From the NCBI GenBank assembly GCA_033558025.1, contig JAUCEF010000014.1:2356001-2420000 (forward strand): a stretch of DNA of 64,000 nucleotides, in the 5' to 3' direction. The translations under genes were made by a program, and so were the position numbers. Origin of the DNA: Phytophthora sp. 'mugwort'. Lineage: Eukaryota > Oomycota > Peronosporomycetes > Peronosporales > Peronosporaceae. The notes beneath the pieces are model-generated. The model did no database searches and had not been told where the DNA came from. It was given only the letters and a program-made list of their open reading frames with translations. Below are positions 19,396-31,632 of this stretch, piece by piece. Within the stretch, counting starts at the first letter, position 1. Every line of letters begins with the position of its first letter.

Positions 19396-21789
19396 TTACG
19401 TCTGGATAAACGCTAGCTCGCCTTGTAACGTTTCGTGGCGGTAATCCACTCGGATATCCGGCACGTTGGTCATACGAATATCTGTAATTCCAACATAAGA
19501 TTAGTAATCAAGTGAAAACGGATGTCATGAAACAAGTTGTAAAGCAAAAAACTCACCATTGCCGCGCGATCCGGGTAATGTATACTTGGGACCGAGGTAG
19601 TGCTCCTTAAACTTGTGCTCAAAGCCCGACTGCAGCACTGAGTTGCGTGCAATCTCGCACATATCTGTTGACGTCAACTTCCACACCTGCACGGCCACCG
19701 AGTATTCTTCCAGCAACGCATCCTTGGTGTAGTGAAGCATAACTGGATCATCCGTACTGAGCGAGACGTTCAGACCACGCGCATGGTAGATTGGGAAAGG
19801 GTTGCGGTGGTAGGCGAGAAACAAGCGATTGTTGCTCAACGGCGACATGGCAATACCGATCTGTGTGAGGTAGTACAGGTATTGCAGGCCAACAGACTTA
19901 CGCAGCGTGATACCGTGATTGATGCCGTTGGCAGTCAGATAAGCGGCTGCCAAGTGATCCGGGTCGCCAGCTTCACCAGAATGCGGGCGGAACGAGAAGA
20001 TATTGAGGCCCTTTTGACGACGAAACTCATTCAGCGCAGCGATATTGGCGTACAGGTAGTAGCACCAGTAGTCGTACGGCGGGTTAGCCTCATGGGTCCA
20101 TTCATGCGGCTTCGGCAGCTTCTTGCCACGTTCAGCACGGAAAGGTTCCGCCTTACTCTCGTCGTCAACACAGTCAAAGCCCACCATAGTCTCGAGGAAG
20201 TAGTGCAGCGGCAGATTGCTCGACGGGTCGCGTGTTACCTCGAAGAGCGGCAGGAAAATGTAGTCCAGCATCTGCTGGAAGTTGTCCACCTCGCCCAGCT
20301 TCTTGTACAGGAAATAGAGTCGCGGAATTTGCACCATCCATCGAACGTGCGGGGATGCCAGCTTGTTAACGTAGAACCAGCGAGCCAGCTTGTCCCATTC
20401 CGAGTGCTTGCGTCCGTAGATGGAGACCCGCCACTCTACAAGCTGGTACTTACTGGCATGCAAATCGGAGATAACCTCCTTTGTGATCTCAGCCAAATAT
20501 TTGCCTGCAATCAGGTTGTCCGTCTTTAAGAAGATCTCACGCAGACGACTCTGTCCCGCAGGGTTGTACTTCAGGTTGAATCGATCGAAGCGGTGGAACG
20601 TGTTGCTAGCATGCATATCCAGCGTATCGACGCTCAGGTCGTAACCCGTGAGGCTTAGCGACCTGAAGACCTCGCTCAACGTCATGAACCGTCCGTCACG
20701 AAAAATGACGATCTCACCGGGCGAGTTGCGCAGTCGCGACTTAATGAAACGCAGCAAGTGCTTCTGGTTCATGCATGCCGAGTGGTGAATATGGGTGTCA
20801 ACCTTGCGCACATTATAGAAATCACGGTGGGGTACGGCCTTCTGCGCCACCAGCTCGCGATCCGAGTTCAGCAGCGTGTGCAGGTTGAAGCGCGCTTCCA
20901 GCAACTGCAAGCGCTTGAATGCCAGGGTCTTTACGGGTCCGTAATTGATAATGCGTTTGATCTCAAACAAGTCCTTGTAGTACTCTTCCATCTTACCGAC
21001 ACGACTGATGGGCTCGACCGCGTCCTTGTCTTCGTAGACGACCACAACGCCGTCCACCATCATGATATGGTGCTGTGTGGTCTCGGGAACCAGGTTCTTG
21101 AAGGGTTCGTAAGGGATTTCATCTCTGTGTCGCAGCTTGGCTGCCGCGCCCGCCGAGCGCGGACTGTTCTGCAACTCGAGCATCGTGGGCGGAGACGGCG
21201 CCACAGGCTCGTTGACCGTGATCCACTTGGTGCGTAACGTCAGGCACTTGCGGATGAGCTCGCAGACATCCTTGGTCTCTCTGTCCACTTCGTCGGGCGC
21301 CGACGTGATCTGGATTCTCTGGTACGTGGACAGCTGGCCGTAGGGCTCCGGGAGCGTCTCGAACAGGTCGCCCGAGCCCGACTCGTCCTGTGTGGCACTC
21401 TGGTCATCCATAAAAACCTCCGAAAGCCTGCGCAGCCTCTTCTCGGTGGCCACCTTCTCCAGTATGGAGGCCTTGAGGAGGCCTTCGTGGTGCGTGCGCT
21501 GACTGGCCTCCTCGCTCTCGTCCTCGTCCGGACTGGGCACATCACCATCGTCGGCGTCCGTGGACGCCTTGGCAGCCGCGGCGATCACGTCCGCATGCAT
21601 CAGATGCGGCGGGAACCCCGAGTCCAGCTGGCCATCCAGATGTAGGTCACCTACTAGATGGGCCAGGTCATGCTCCAAGCTGGCGTCTAGTACTCCCGCC
21701 GACGTTTCCATGGTCAGGGGTGGACTCTTTTTGATACTGGCGCGGTGCGTGCTGCTTGGTTGCAGGTGCATGAAAGATGGTGGCTGCAT
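19396..21789 (-). CDS. AMP deaminase
   Basis: Two exons on the minus strand, 21789-19557 and 19481-19396, are joined across a 75-bp GTGAGT...ACAG intron and give 772 residues. The splice restores the C-terminus: GSRGN joins DIRMTNVPDIRVDYRHETL and ends at a TAA at 19396. The enzyme converts AMP to IMP and ammonia in the cytosol. Metal and catalytic motifs are visible: VDTHIHHSACMNQKHLL near residue 330 (His-x-His), FSFRPHSGEAGDPDHL near 600, and LSTDDPVMLHYTKDALLEEY near 675 (the SLSTDDP signature). The first 120 residues are a variable, Asp/Glu-rich regulatory region, as usual. The ATG at 21789 is the first in frame; Met27 is an alternative. A Tigger transposon begins 47 bp upstream of the start codon, so the native promoter is displaced or includes transposon sequence. 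Confidence 0.93.
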
Positions 21790-21836
21790 TCAGTATGGTG
21801 TGCGGTACATAGTTCACGAGTGGTGTTTTACTTGTA

Positions 21837-23552
21837 CAAACGAATCCCGAAGTAAGTACCCTACTGTATGTTTATAACCTTTCAAAGTCGATTCGTATAA
21901 ACAAATATGATTATCCCTTAAATTAGTGACATTGTAATGCATTTGACAAGGGGAATCTTGCTTCATTTGTATCTCCGTCAATATTGCGTTTCATGCTAAA
22001 CGGACGTGTTTTTCCAGGTGCTTACACCTTCGTACAAAATTAGCGCTGTATCTGGGCTTTAAAGCGGTACCTTATTTGTGTGATATTAATGGTTTTCACG
22101 GTCAGACAAGATGAAAATGCAAGCCATACAAAAGCCGAAATTTTAACGTGCAATTGCTCGTAAATCACATGTGTAGTGTTGGACAAAAGAAATACGTTCT
22201 GTTGATAGAAATACGTATGTTTTTGTTTTCCACGGTACTTAACTACAGACTGCCAACGTCGCCACTCACTTGCAAGCCTTGCATACGAAGAACGAGAAGA
22301 TCCTCGTAGGCGTACTCAGCGACGTAGTTTACATGTCGCCAGTAGCTCTCGATCATCGACGGTGTGATCTCTTGCCACGCCTCCTTCATCCATTCCATTC
22401 CCTGCCGTAGGTCGTCATCTGGGGAATGACCCAGCTCATCCGCCTGGATCGCGTTTCGCAATACCTTTTTCTTGTATTGGGCCTTTGTCGATGCAATGAT
22501 ACCTGTGTTCATTGGCTGCAGACGCGACGTAATGTTGGGCGGTAGAACGTGGACGGCCACGTTGCTGAAAGACTCGTCATCGACATGACAAGTTGCGTTA
22601 TCCATCAGTAGAAGAATTTGCGGTTCTTAGCTCTCATCTCTTCGTTTGTTTGACAAAGCCACTTCTTGAATATCATGGCTGTCATCCAGGCCTTGGTGTT
22701 GTTGTCGTAGACAAATCCTTCTTGTTGAGGTGTCTTGCCACCAAAACATCTTGGCTTTTTTGCTGCTCCGATAAAAAATGGCTCCAACTTCGTACTGCCA
22801 TCAGCATTACTACAGAAGAGCACCGTGATGCGCTACTTCTTCTTCTTAGTTCCTGCACGACGGCGAGTGGCAAGTGTTCTGGTTGGCCCTGCTTTCCAGT
22901 TGAATGCAGTCTCGTGGCAATTGAAGATATTGCGTAGCTCGTACTTGTCTGTCAGATCAAGCAGCTCTAGCACTGCTTTCTCTGCAGCTTCGTTGTCAGC
23001 ACTCCTGTCTTCGCCGTGCAGTACGAATTCGCGAATGCGGTGGCGCTTTTTGAATCTATCCAGCCACCTGCACGACAATTTTAGCTCACGCTCTCGCCCC
23101 AGTGACTCAAGAATCGTTCTTGCCTTCTCTACAATGAGCCCGCCTGACAGACATACACTGTTCTTCTCGCGCGACTAAACCCAGCTCCATAGCGCGTCGT
23201 CGACTTCAGGCACACGTGGGAGTCTGCGCTCCTTACGATTGGTGGGAGCTCTTCGGTGCGGGATAGCAAAGAGTCAAGCAAAATTCGTGTGATGGTCGGC
23301 TTCGACGGCACTTGGGTAGTCTAAACTCTTTATATGCCCATAGTCGAAGCTCTTCCCGCGTCAAGAGCGGGTCATCGACTGCCTTTCTTTGGATGGCGGC
23401 CTTCTGACGGAGAGTCATGTGACGTTTTGCCATTGTGATCTGTGGTTACAGTGACGAGCCTTTATATTTTAATATCTGCATAATCTTCGAAATTTCGATG
23501 TACTGTAAGATCTTATGTGTGAACCCAGAGTACTTACTTCGGGATTCGTCTG
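21837..23552 (-). mobile_element. Tigger/pogo-type transposon with both ends
   Basis: Inverted ends: CAAACGAATCCCGAAGTAAG at 21837 and, read inward from 23552, CAGACGAATCCCGAAGTAAG, extending about 25 positions with two mismatches. Both ends are flanked by TA (21835-21836 and 23553-23554). The 1716-bp unit contains one broken transposase on the minus strand. It sits in the 5' flank of AMP deaminase, transcribed in the same direction. Confidence 0.85.
22243..23433 (-). pseudogene. Tigger-like transposase with lost catalytic residues
   Basis: The start MAKRHMTLRQKAAIQRKAVD resembles the CENP-B/Tc5-type DNA-binding N-terminus. A second block, SCRWLDRFKKRHRIREFVLHGE, is the second helix-turn-helix. 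The DDE_1 core follows. The first acidic motif, normally NMDET, reads NCHETAF; the second, LMDNATCHVDD, keeps its Asp; the third, normally QPMD, reads LQPMNTGIIASTKAQYKKK. Two of three catalytic residues have therefore been replaced (Asp to His, Asp to Asn). About four frame breaks also occur, for example after TRRRAGTKKKK near 22835. This is long-dead sequence inside still recognisable terminal repeats. Confidence 0.8.
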
Positions 23553-23554
23553 TA

Positions 23555-24953
23555 CTGTACAGAAAAAGCCGCGCTTTGCACGAGAAGCTCTGAAATTCGA
23601 ACAGATCAAAGCGAAGAAGACAAACTTATGTATTTACCGTGCCAGTGCACATTATTCAAGTGAGAGAACCATGTGCAGCATTGATTTGACTCTGGTAACT
23701 GCAACGTAAAACGACGAGCGCTGGGGCTGTCATCTGGTGCTGTGTCTTAGCGACCGATGATGACCTTTTCGACGGTGAAGCCCCCCCCCCCCCTTGGCAC
23801 TTCCCAGTAGTAAATTCGAACGCGAGAATAGAGGAACTTGGTCGACGGCTATCGAAAAGAAGCGGCCCCGAATTGAAACTATAACGTCGCTCTCTTTGCG
23901 TCGGCGGACAGGGTTTATTCCAGGAGGGGTCCAACCCTGAGGCGTGTCGGGATGGATAGGGCCCGCAGGACCTTCACCGACGCTTTCCACGCCATGCTTG
24001 GTACTGCTAAAAAACAGAAACAAATACCTGGGGTCTGGGCAGCAGCAGTGTCTGGGCAACGACAGTGTCCGTTGCGGCGCCGATTGAGTCCTCGCGGGGT
24101 CGCACGTGATGAGCATCACCACTGCGGTCACGTTGGGGCAAAGCAGGATGTCAGCAGGCAGGTATGTGCGGTGCAGTGCGCTGGCTTCATACCACATGTA
24201 CGTTGTCTCGCAGTAAATACACAGTATCTCACAAACCCACGCTAATATCGTGGAGAAGGGTGAGTTCATGAAGCAGCAAGAATACAAAAGCAGCCGGCTT
24301 CATATGATGATATGAGCGGTATTCATCGTTGTCATAGGAGGTGATATCGGTAGCGCAGGGCGGGCTGCCGGCGGCGAGGCACATTACACATTACCAAAAG
24401 TGGTAGCTACTCAAATATGATCGGATGGTCCTCATTGCTGGAGTTGTCTTATCTGACGGCCCTCATTACACAATACCTCTGACATATTGCCGTTCGCGTT
24501 CATCTTTGATCTCATCATGAAACTAAAAATAACCATCGGCGGCTCATCGTTTGTCACGCATTTCGGGTTCACATCGTTCGCCAGATCCTGTTACACAGAA
24601 TGTACAGAAGGCGTAATATATGATAGGTATATATTCCTTGAGGGTAGCATTTCAATTTCCAGTGAGGAGTGCAGAACTCAGCGCAGTCAGGAAGTTACCT
24701 CATAGACTCATTGTGGCAGTCACACGAAAGTCTGCAGGGCGTTCGCTTCCTCTTGTAACTCTCAGCTCATCTCGTTCGACCTCCTCAGGTGCTCACGTCC
24801 GCCACGATTCAACTTCTACAGTGCCTGTGTGGGACGAAGAGTGACGTATGATTGAGAATAAACACGGGTAAGCTCGCTTAATATTCTTTTAGGACTTGCG
24901 GTGATTTGGACTGGCTCGATTCCTGCTTATACATGATGCGTTACCAGGTCAAG
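23555..24953. other. Gene-poor spacer
   Basis: About 1.4 kb with short frames on both strands and a 13-C tract (23781-23793). A 185-codon minus-strand frame (24287-23730) is Cys/Pro-rich without any recognised domain and is probably chance. The right part may belong to the following Harbinger element. Confidence 0.4.
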
Positions 24954-26103
24954 ATGGCGCTTAAAAGCCAGCAGAAGGGGAAGAAGCAACAGGCTAAGAA
25001 AACACATGTTTCGCTGTAGCCTCACCAGCAAGAGGAAGTTGCCTTAGGAGCTGGATATCACACAACCCCCTACCAGATTGACGCCGTGGTTCGCTGTCTA
25101 GCGGTCCCTGCAAACTACAACATCATAGCAGGGACTCGAGAAACGGCAAAAAAATAGAACACGGTGGCGGGACAACCAAGATCTCTGGGTTTCGGATCGT
25201 GGCAGAGTTTGTGTACGGTGCTACAACCGAGTGCATGAAGGACAACGTATTGTTCGACGCCAAAATAGCCATTTAATGGGAGGCGAAGCAGTTCCAAAGC
25301 CGATGGAACTCCGTCTTCAGACGATATCGCGACACGAGGAAGCTGAATATCCAGACTGGGTTTGGGCTGACAGAAAAAGTGGTCGCAGAAGAAATGACTG
25401 TCGAGGATCTCGCGGAGGACTGCTATAAACGCATCGACAAAGTTATTCGGGGTAAATGCAAATGTGGCGCTTCCATCGGAGCTCAGTGAGCCATCATTCA
25501 ACGACTCGGAGTGTTTTCCTGCCCGTGATGACTCTTCTCTCAATGGCGAGACAAATGACGAACGCGGGCCAGGCATGGCCTCGATTGAAGAAATCATCAC
25601 TATAGATGCCGCAGTCGAGCAGGAGAAGGTCGACCCCAACTGCTAGTCCAGCATGGTGTTCGGGTCCGAAACCGCGATGACGGTGTTGGCCGCAGTACGT
25701 GGCGAGAATGAAAGTACTTTTACAGCATTTAGTGCTACCACCCTGCAAGAAGACGGCCTCAATAACCCCAAAACCACGTAAACGTGCATCAAAAACGAAG
25801 GCGACTGCAGCTGCTGATGCCGATGCCAAAGGGGTCGATAAAGCCGCGAAACCCAAACACAAAGACTTTGACAGCGTCTACACGGAGTCATCTAAGAAAC
25901 ACAAGCTTTGAACGAGGATAAATTTAAGGCACAGATGGAGTGGATAAAGAAGCTTATTATAAGGAGCGACGGGAAAGGAGCTGAGGAGAAAGCCCGCGCA
26001 AAGGAACTTCAACAGTGGGAAATTACAACGCATCCAGTCGAAGCAGGCAATGGCGATCGAGCTTCTCGAAGAAGGCAAACCGCGGGGAGGTTTAGAAGAT
26101 AGT
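24954..26103 (+). pseudogene. PIF/Harbinger accessory protein (Myb/SANT-like) relic
   Basis: Pieces in order on the plus strand: a basic start (MALKSQQKGKKQQAKKTH) at 24954, then ALGAGYHTTPYQIDAVVRCL near 25045. Next is the DNA-binding-like block EAKQFQSRWNSVFRRYRDTR near 25285, followed by GFGLTEKVVAEEMTVEDLAE. The end is a Lys-rich linker and a charged helix (DKFKAQMEWIKKLI...). The tryptophan spacing fits Myb/SANT-like or trihelix domains found in Harbinger second proteins. Several stops and frameshifts interrupt it. It converges on a DDE_Tnp_4 transposase relic on the other strand. Confidence 0.55.
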
Positions 26104-26226
26104 GAACAGGGTCTTCCCTGACCCGAAACCAACAACCACGAGCAGCACCGAAGCGGAGCAACACAAATAGTGCAACAGCCTCAGCACTCAGCTCAGCTCT
26201 GACGTTCATTTGGTTTCTTTTTTTTG

Positions 26227-27140
26227 TCAAAGCCCATCCGTAGTATAGACCCAGGATTTTCGCTTAATCGTCCCCCAACACCTGGCGTTTAATCGTCTCC
26301 CGTTTTTTTTATCAGTATTCTGGCTCGTAGTAGGAGCCCCATTGCAGCACGCGTCATCATCGTCGTCGTTACCGCTTTCACCTTCAGCAGCAAAGAGATC
26401 TTCACGATCTTTAGCCGTCCAGGATCGTCCATTTGAAGCGTAAAGGTGGGGAGAAGGACACACAACTACATATGGTTGTGACTTTTCGAAGTCGCACTTG
26501 TTCTTGACCTGGGTACGTACACCGAAAAGTGAACACCAGGTTTGGGGGGTTCTTCAGCGTTCCAATGCAGTCTTCATTCACCATTCGTGCGCTTGACAGA
26601 ATGATAATGAAGCAATCGTTTTCCGGTTAAGCGGCTCGTGCCATTTTATACGGTATGACCTTACGCTCCGGGAGGGCATATCCACTGTCACCAACCAATT
26701 CACCATCAGAGAAGTACCGCTTGGGATGCCTGCCGACCTTTGAACGGGAGAACACCATTGGATCGCACACGAGCCTGACCACCCCGCGTAAACATGCAGA
26801 ATTCGTTGGCCTTCGTCATCGAAAATCTGAGAGTTTAGCCCATAACGTTTCTTGCGCGTGAAATAGAGATGACCATCTAGACGGGGTTTCTGAGAAAAGT
26901 TTACGTATGTCCCGTACGTCCCGTCCGTAAATCCGAAATGCCATCAAGGCCACATCGCTCACGATGAAAAGCCACGAAGACGACCAGTTCGTAGCTGACG
27001 ATCACACTACAAACCGCGAATAGTGCCGTAGCAACGATTTGCAAACGCGATGAACAAAGGCTGATACCGTGCCAGCTTCAAGTCCATACGAGCGAGCAAA
27101 TCTCCCACAAGAATTCCTATTCCGAAACATCCCACATCAT
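26227..27140 (-). pseudogene. PIF/Harbinger transposase relic
   Basis: The minus strand, read through several frames, gives FARSYGLEAGTVSAFVHRVC near 27095. It continues with FTDGTYVNFSQKPRLDGH near 26920 (first catalytic Asp in DGT), DDEGQRILHVYAGWSGSC near 26800, LVGDSGYALPERKVIPYK near 26680 (second Asp) and MVNEDCIGTLKN near 26580 (Glu). The C-terminus is open from 26463 to 26227, with an acidic patch and LYASNGRSWTAKDREDLF. All three catalytic residues can be traced, but at least five frame changes and stops separate them. The order is that of a DDE_Tnp_4 enzyme. Confidence 0.6.
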
Positions 27141-27331
27141 TCTAGTGTCACGGCTACTTGCACATTCTTATTCACACCATGCTTTGTCTCCTGCACCCTG
27201 TTTTTCATCATCCGATTCGTCCCAGCTATTACTATCATTATCATCAAGCTCTTATAGCAGCACATCCAGGAATAACGCACTGGAGATTTGGCGCTTTTCT
27301 CGGTGGCAGTATCGCGCACACGACTCTGCAA

Positions 27332-28559
27332 CCAGCACGATCCTTAAGTCGTTGTGGACAGGAACGTGAGTAGTGCAGATTATAGCTAACTCGGTTCCAC
27401 GCTTCGTACTTTGAAGCGCCTAGCCAGAAATGCAGCGCGCTTCAACGAGTGGAGGAGAGGGCCTTGCAACAGAGAAATCGCTGGACTCACGGGCCGGCTT
27501 GGTCACGCAGAGCCTTAGCGACGAAATTTGGCGCTCGGACTGCCTATGAAAGTCAACAGAGCATCGTGTTTAGCTGCTGAACGCCATTGGCGCACCTGCC
27601 TCGTGCATTTAAGCGTGCTGATAAGCTAGGCCTGAAGTCTGGGGGCCAAATGCAGCGTTGTTCAGAGTCAGAAAGACTAGCGCCGTTGCTGCCAGCTCGT
27701 GGCGCTGTCGACTCAGTGCGGTGTGCCGCTAGATGATCATTCGCATTTGAACGCGGGAATGAATTTTGCGAGTTCAGAGGACACTCAACTTTTTAAGCGT
27801 TCATCGTTTTTTTGCGGGGTGACGTTTTGCGAGAAGTGAGTTAACTGAAACCCCCTCAATATCACCAAACGACAACGGGGCTTCCAGCAGCATAACCTGC
27901 ACTCATGCATGAAAAAAAGCAACCAAACCGTAAGGCTACAATAAGTTTCGCATCAGGAGCATCTAGCTCCAAAGGCCTCTACTAATTCATCCGCGGAAAA
28001 TCCAACGCGTTGGAGATGATTGTTCCACATGTGTGCAGATTGACTCGCGCCGAGAAGTGGCTAATCACATTCACGGAGCTGGTCATCATCCTACAGACGC
28101 CCGACCGCGGCGCGTACGCTCAACCTGTGGGTGCGTGCGTCACAGTACTCGCTACTTTTCGTGAATCGCGTGTGAAGTCTGTTTTTTTGGGCGGATACGG
28201 CGTGTCGGTCTATCTGGGGCGGGCTATCGCCGTATGATCTGTGAAGGCAGGGTACCAAGACGGGTTGTAGGGAGAGTGGTATGGCATCAGCTAATGGGCA
28301 TAAATTTCAATATCGTTTTTTTCCTCATTCTTATCTTGTCTTGCTACATATCTGCGTTTGTATATGGGTCCTTGCGAGCAGATATCATGATACTACAATC
28401 TTGAGGAACACGAAAGTGCATTGAATCTAACGGATCACCTACTCCTACGTATGCATTTTACTACATATGTTTTACCCTTGCAAAGTCGTGGAGCGCCTTT
28501 ATCCTTCGTGATCGTGTCTTCGTCTCCTCGTCTCCTCGTACAGCTTCCCTACTCGAAAC
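27332..28559. other. Gene-poor spacer
   Basis: About 1.2 kb without a recognised gene, repeat or terminal structure. Short plus-strand frames show no domain. Confidence 0.45.
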
Positions 28560-30300
28560 AGTGCAGAACCGACTTGCGCTGGGCGCCCGTCTTGGTTTGG
28601 CGACCATTTTGATGGGTTCGCGCGGCGACGACGTTCATGGCTCAGGACCGTCTCTTCGGCTTGGTTTCCTGGCGCCAAGCCACTGCGACGACCTGCGAAG
28701 CTTTAAGTGGTGCACATCGCACCTAAACTTGCACGGGCACTGGCGTTCAAAGACATTGACGTACCATCCGTCCTGGATCTGCTTGGACACTTCCGTGTAG
28801 AGGGATGTGAGCCGCGCTTTGTCTGTCTTCGTCAGCGGAAAGGCGGTCGTCTGGGCACCGTGCGGCTTAATTGTCTCATTACATGATAATACTGAGACCC
28901 GCCGTTGAACGCGCTTGTGACTCAGGAGACCGGTGTTTCGAATATACTTGCGACACCTTAAGCAATCCGGGGTGACGACGCTGGATTCCTTGAAGCCTTA
29001 GATCGCGACCGTCTTCGTCTTGCAGAACCGTTGCATCTTCAGCATGAGCGAGTTCAACGGGAGCGATTGGTGGAGCGTGTTGCCATGCTTGAAAGCCTGG
29101 TTGAACTGCTCGAGAGGATTGCTCGTCTTGGTGTGGCTACGGAGCTCTGCCAGCGGTAGTAACGGGACTCGAGATACTCGTGCTTGAAGGATTGCATGGA
29201 TGCCATCAATGTCGGGCGGGCAGATCACGAGCGTAAAGAACGTATAACGTCGCATCAGCGTCGAATTTGTTGTGGGCGTGGTGAAACCGATAGAGGGGCT
29301 TGTAGACTAGAGTTCGGTCCGGCTCTGATAGTTGCTTGGTCAATCTTCCTGTCGTTAAGCACTAAGTGGAAGAAGCACATGAGGTATGTTGCGCTGGAAC
29401 GGTTCGGAACGACTACTTCCGCGAAACCGTTAAATTGGGCGACGTCGGGGTCTCCCATGAGACGTAGCGCTCCTTGAGCGGGGTCGCTGGGACGAACTGG
29501 TACACGGCAAACACGAGAAGATCGAGGCGTACTGCTTCCGGTGCAGATGGGACGTGAGGAAACGGCTGCAACTTCATGGAGCGGCTTACATCAGAAATGC
29601 CGCAGATAGCCATAGGGTACCACGACTGATTGATCTTATACGTCGCGTCGATGTGGAATAGCAGCTCGGCCGCTCGATAAAGACCGCGAATTTGTCGTTT
29701 CGTCGTAACACCAATCAAGAACGGCTTGGTCTCGGAACCGTTCCCGATCACTGGAATACCAAGGTCGTCTATCCGGCACGTGAACGTGGATGGTGTCGTT
29801 TCATCAAGATCCTCACGATCCCACAGAACTTGAACCGTCTACGAATCTGGAACACGAGAGCTGTAACCATCAGAATAACCTTCTTGTGGTGATATGCCGT
29901 TCGATGAACTTGACGAAGAAAGGAACCGTATCTTCAATCAGGTGGGGCTGGTCGGTCATGTAGCTCAGGATGGTCATCGGTTTGCCCCGGTTGTCGCCAG
30001 ATTCTTCGTGTAACGCTTCAGCTGTAGCACCATCCGATTGAACACCGTCTGGTCAACTATCGCGTGAGCTTGTGCTGGTACACAGTTGATCTCTTTGTGG
30101 TCGTGCACGAGAGCGTCTTGATCCATGCGAAATAGACGCCAGCCGCTTCCGTCGCAGTTGCACACACGTCGGTCGGCATTCCAGCCAGCGGTAGCGAATA
30201 GTATGACCGTCAATGTTGCCCAGGCACAGCTGAAATTGCTGAAGCTGGCTCGCGGTGGCTGCAAGACCGCTGGGGGCCAGGTGGTGCTCCGGTTGCCCCA
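28560..30300 (-). pseudogene. Mutator-like (MULE) transposase relic
   Basis: Minus-strand pieces follow the order of a MULE transposase. An N-terminal zinc-finger-like part (CNCDGSGWRLFRMDQDALVH, near 30165) comes first. The catalytic core begins with LLFHIDATYKINQSWYPMAI near 29660 (first Asp) and YVMGDPDVAQFNGFAEVV near 29445 (second Asp), with the following YLMCFFHLVL. A block KTSNPLEQFNQAFKHG near 29110 fits the region after the catalytic Glu. At the end, WYVNVFERQCPCKFRCDVHH near 28745 is a SWIM-type zinc finger with CxC...CxxHH. Frame changes occur between the pieces, so no intact protein results. Long terminal inverted repeats, expected for MULEs, were not found. Confidence 0.7.
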
Positions 30301-31632
30301 CCGCCCTATGGGACAGCTGCTGGATCTATAGATACGTGGGGCGGCCTATCCGGAGGACGTGGCATCGCCTTGGCCGCCGAGATGGAGATCGTTGGTCTTA
30401 GGACTCCGCGCTTGGGAACGCGTGTTAATCAACATGGGAAGGACTGGACGCGTGGAGGGCGCGCTCGAAGCACAGCACGGATTGGACCGCTATGAGCGGT
30501 TACTTGAACCGGACCGTAACCGGTTAGTTTTCACGGGATACCTGTGAGAGGAATTCGTGAAGATGTGTTTTGGTAGGCTGGTGCTGACCTAATCCTTGTC
30601 TCTTGTGTGTTTTTCGACACCATTCTCTGCCGTCGATATTTCCTGTTGTGCTTTTGAATCGCGTTCTTTGTTGTCCACACCCTTTCTATGTTATCGATGT
30701 GTTCTCTCTTTTTTATTTTTCCTTTCCGTTGTTAGTTAAATTTATACAAGGGGAAGTTAAATGCAGTTTGTGATACAGATGATGTGTAGTTTGTGATACT
30801 TACGACGTATTAATGTGACGCCGAGGTCTATTGTTATGTATTGATGAATATCCTTCAACTGTCGATAGTCGCCGGCGAAGAATGTACACCGAGTAAGTCA
30901 GATTGTGCAAACCACTGATCAAACTATGCAAGAAACGCTTTCGCATTGGTCGGTACGGGAGGACGGTGTTATGTCCGCCCCGATCAAGCGGAAGCGAAGC
31001 GTGCGAGCCGCAGCTGGCATAGGGTCCTGCCCAAGCGAGCGCAGCGAGCCGCAATCAGTGGTACAGCTTGCGAGTTGTAGTCGGCTTAGGGTTCTACCCA
31101 ACGAGCTCAGCGAGTACTATGGTCGATTGGATTGCGCGGAGCGCATTGCTTGACGATATTCGTCAAGACGACACACCACATTTTTCATGTTTGTGTATCG
31201 GCCGATGTCGGCAACTTTACGCTATGGGCAGTAGCATCGGTGCAATGATGTGGCAAAAAGGATTTCACCACCAATCACAAGCCGCGAGAAGTTCCATTGG
31301 ACGGAACAAACCAAAGGCCATTGCATCCGTATGCATTATAACGACTACATACCTTTCTTATCGCAACGTTGTCGAATACACTGCTCACTAACACTCTGTC
31401 AGGCTTCAACTACTCTCGCGGCGACGACCTTGCGCTTTTCGATGACTGGAATCTTCATCAGAGCAAGGAGGCTTTCGGGAAGAGGCAATCAATCGCCGAC
31501 TGCTCGAATGCATAACAGCTCGTAGGACAGAGTCAGCTTGCGGCAAACTATTCTAGACGGGCCCATAACGCTGACATCAAGCGGTTCTAGCAACGCTTAT
31601 GTGTGTTAGTAAGAGCTATCATATTGCGTTCT
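30301..31632. other. Gene-poor spacer with a degenerate direct repeat
   Basis: An AT-rich part (30600-30900) is followed by two related stretches of about 45 bp (near 31014 and 31077) sharing TAGGGTNCT and CAGCGAG. No gene is supported; short frames are probably chance. Confidence 0.4.

Noticed and set aside
19732..20529. 265-codon frame antisense to AMP deaminase
   Set aside because: Shadow of the sense gene, without recognisable motifs or its own context.
23730..24287. 185-codon Cys-rich frame as a secreted protein gene
   Set aside because: The N-terminus is not a convincing signal peptide, the frame reads through a poly-C tract, and nothing supports coding.
30905..31153. Small ORF with repeated SERSEP/NELSEY-like pieces as an effector
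   Set aside because: No signal peptide and no RxLR or similar motif. The repeat is degenerate and crosses frames.
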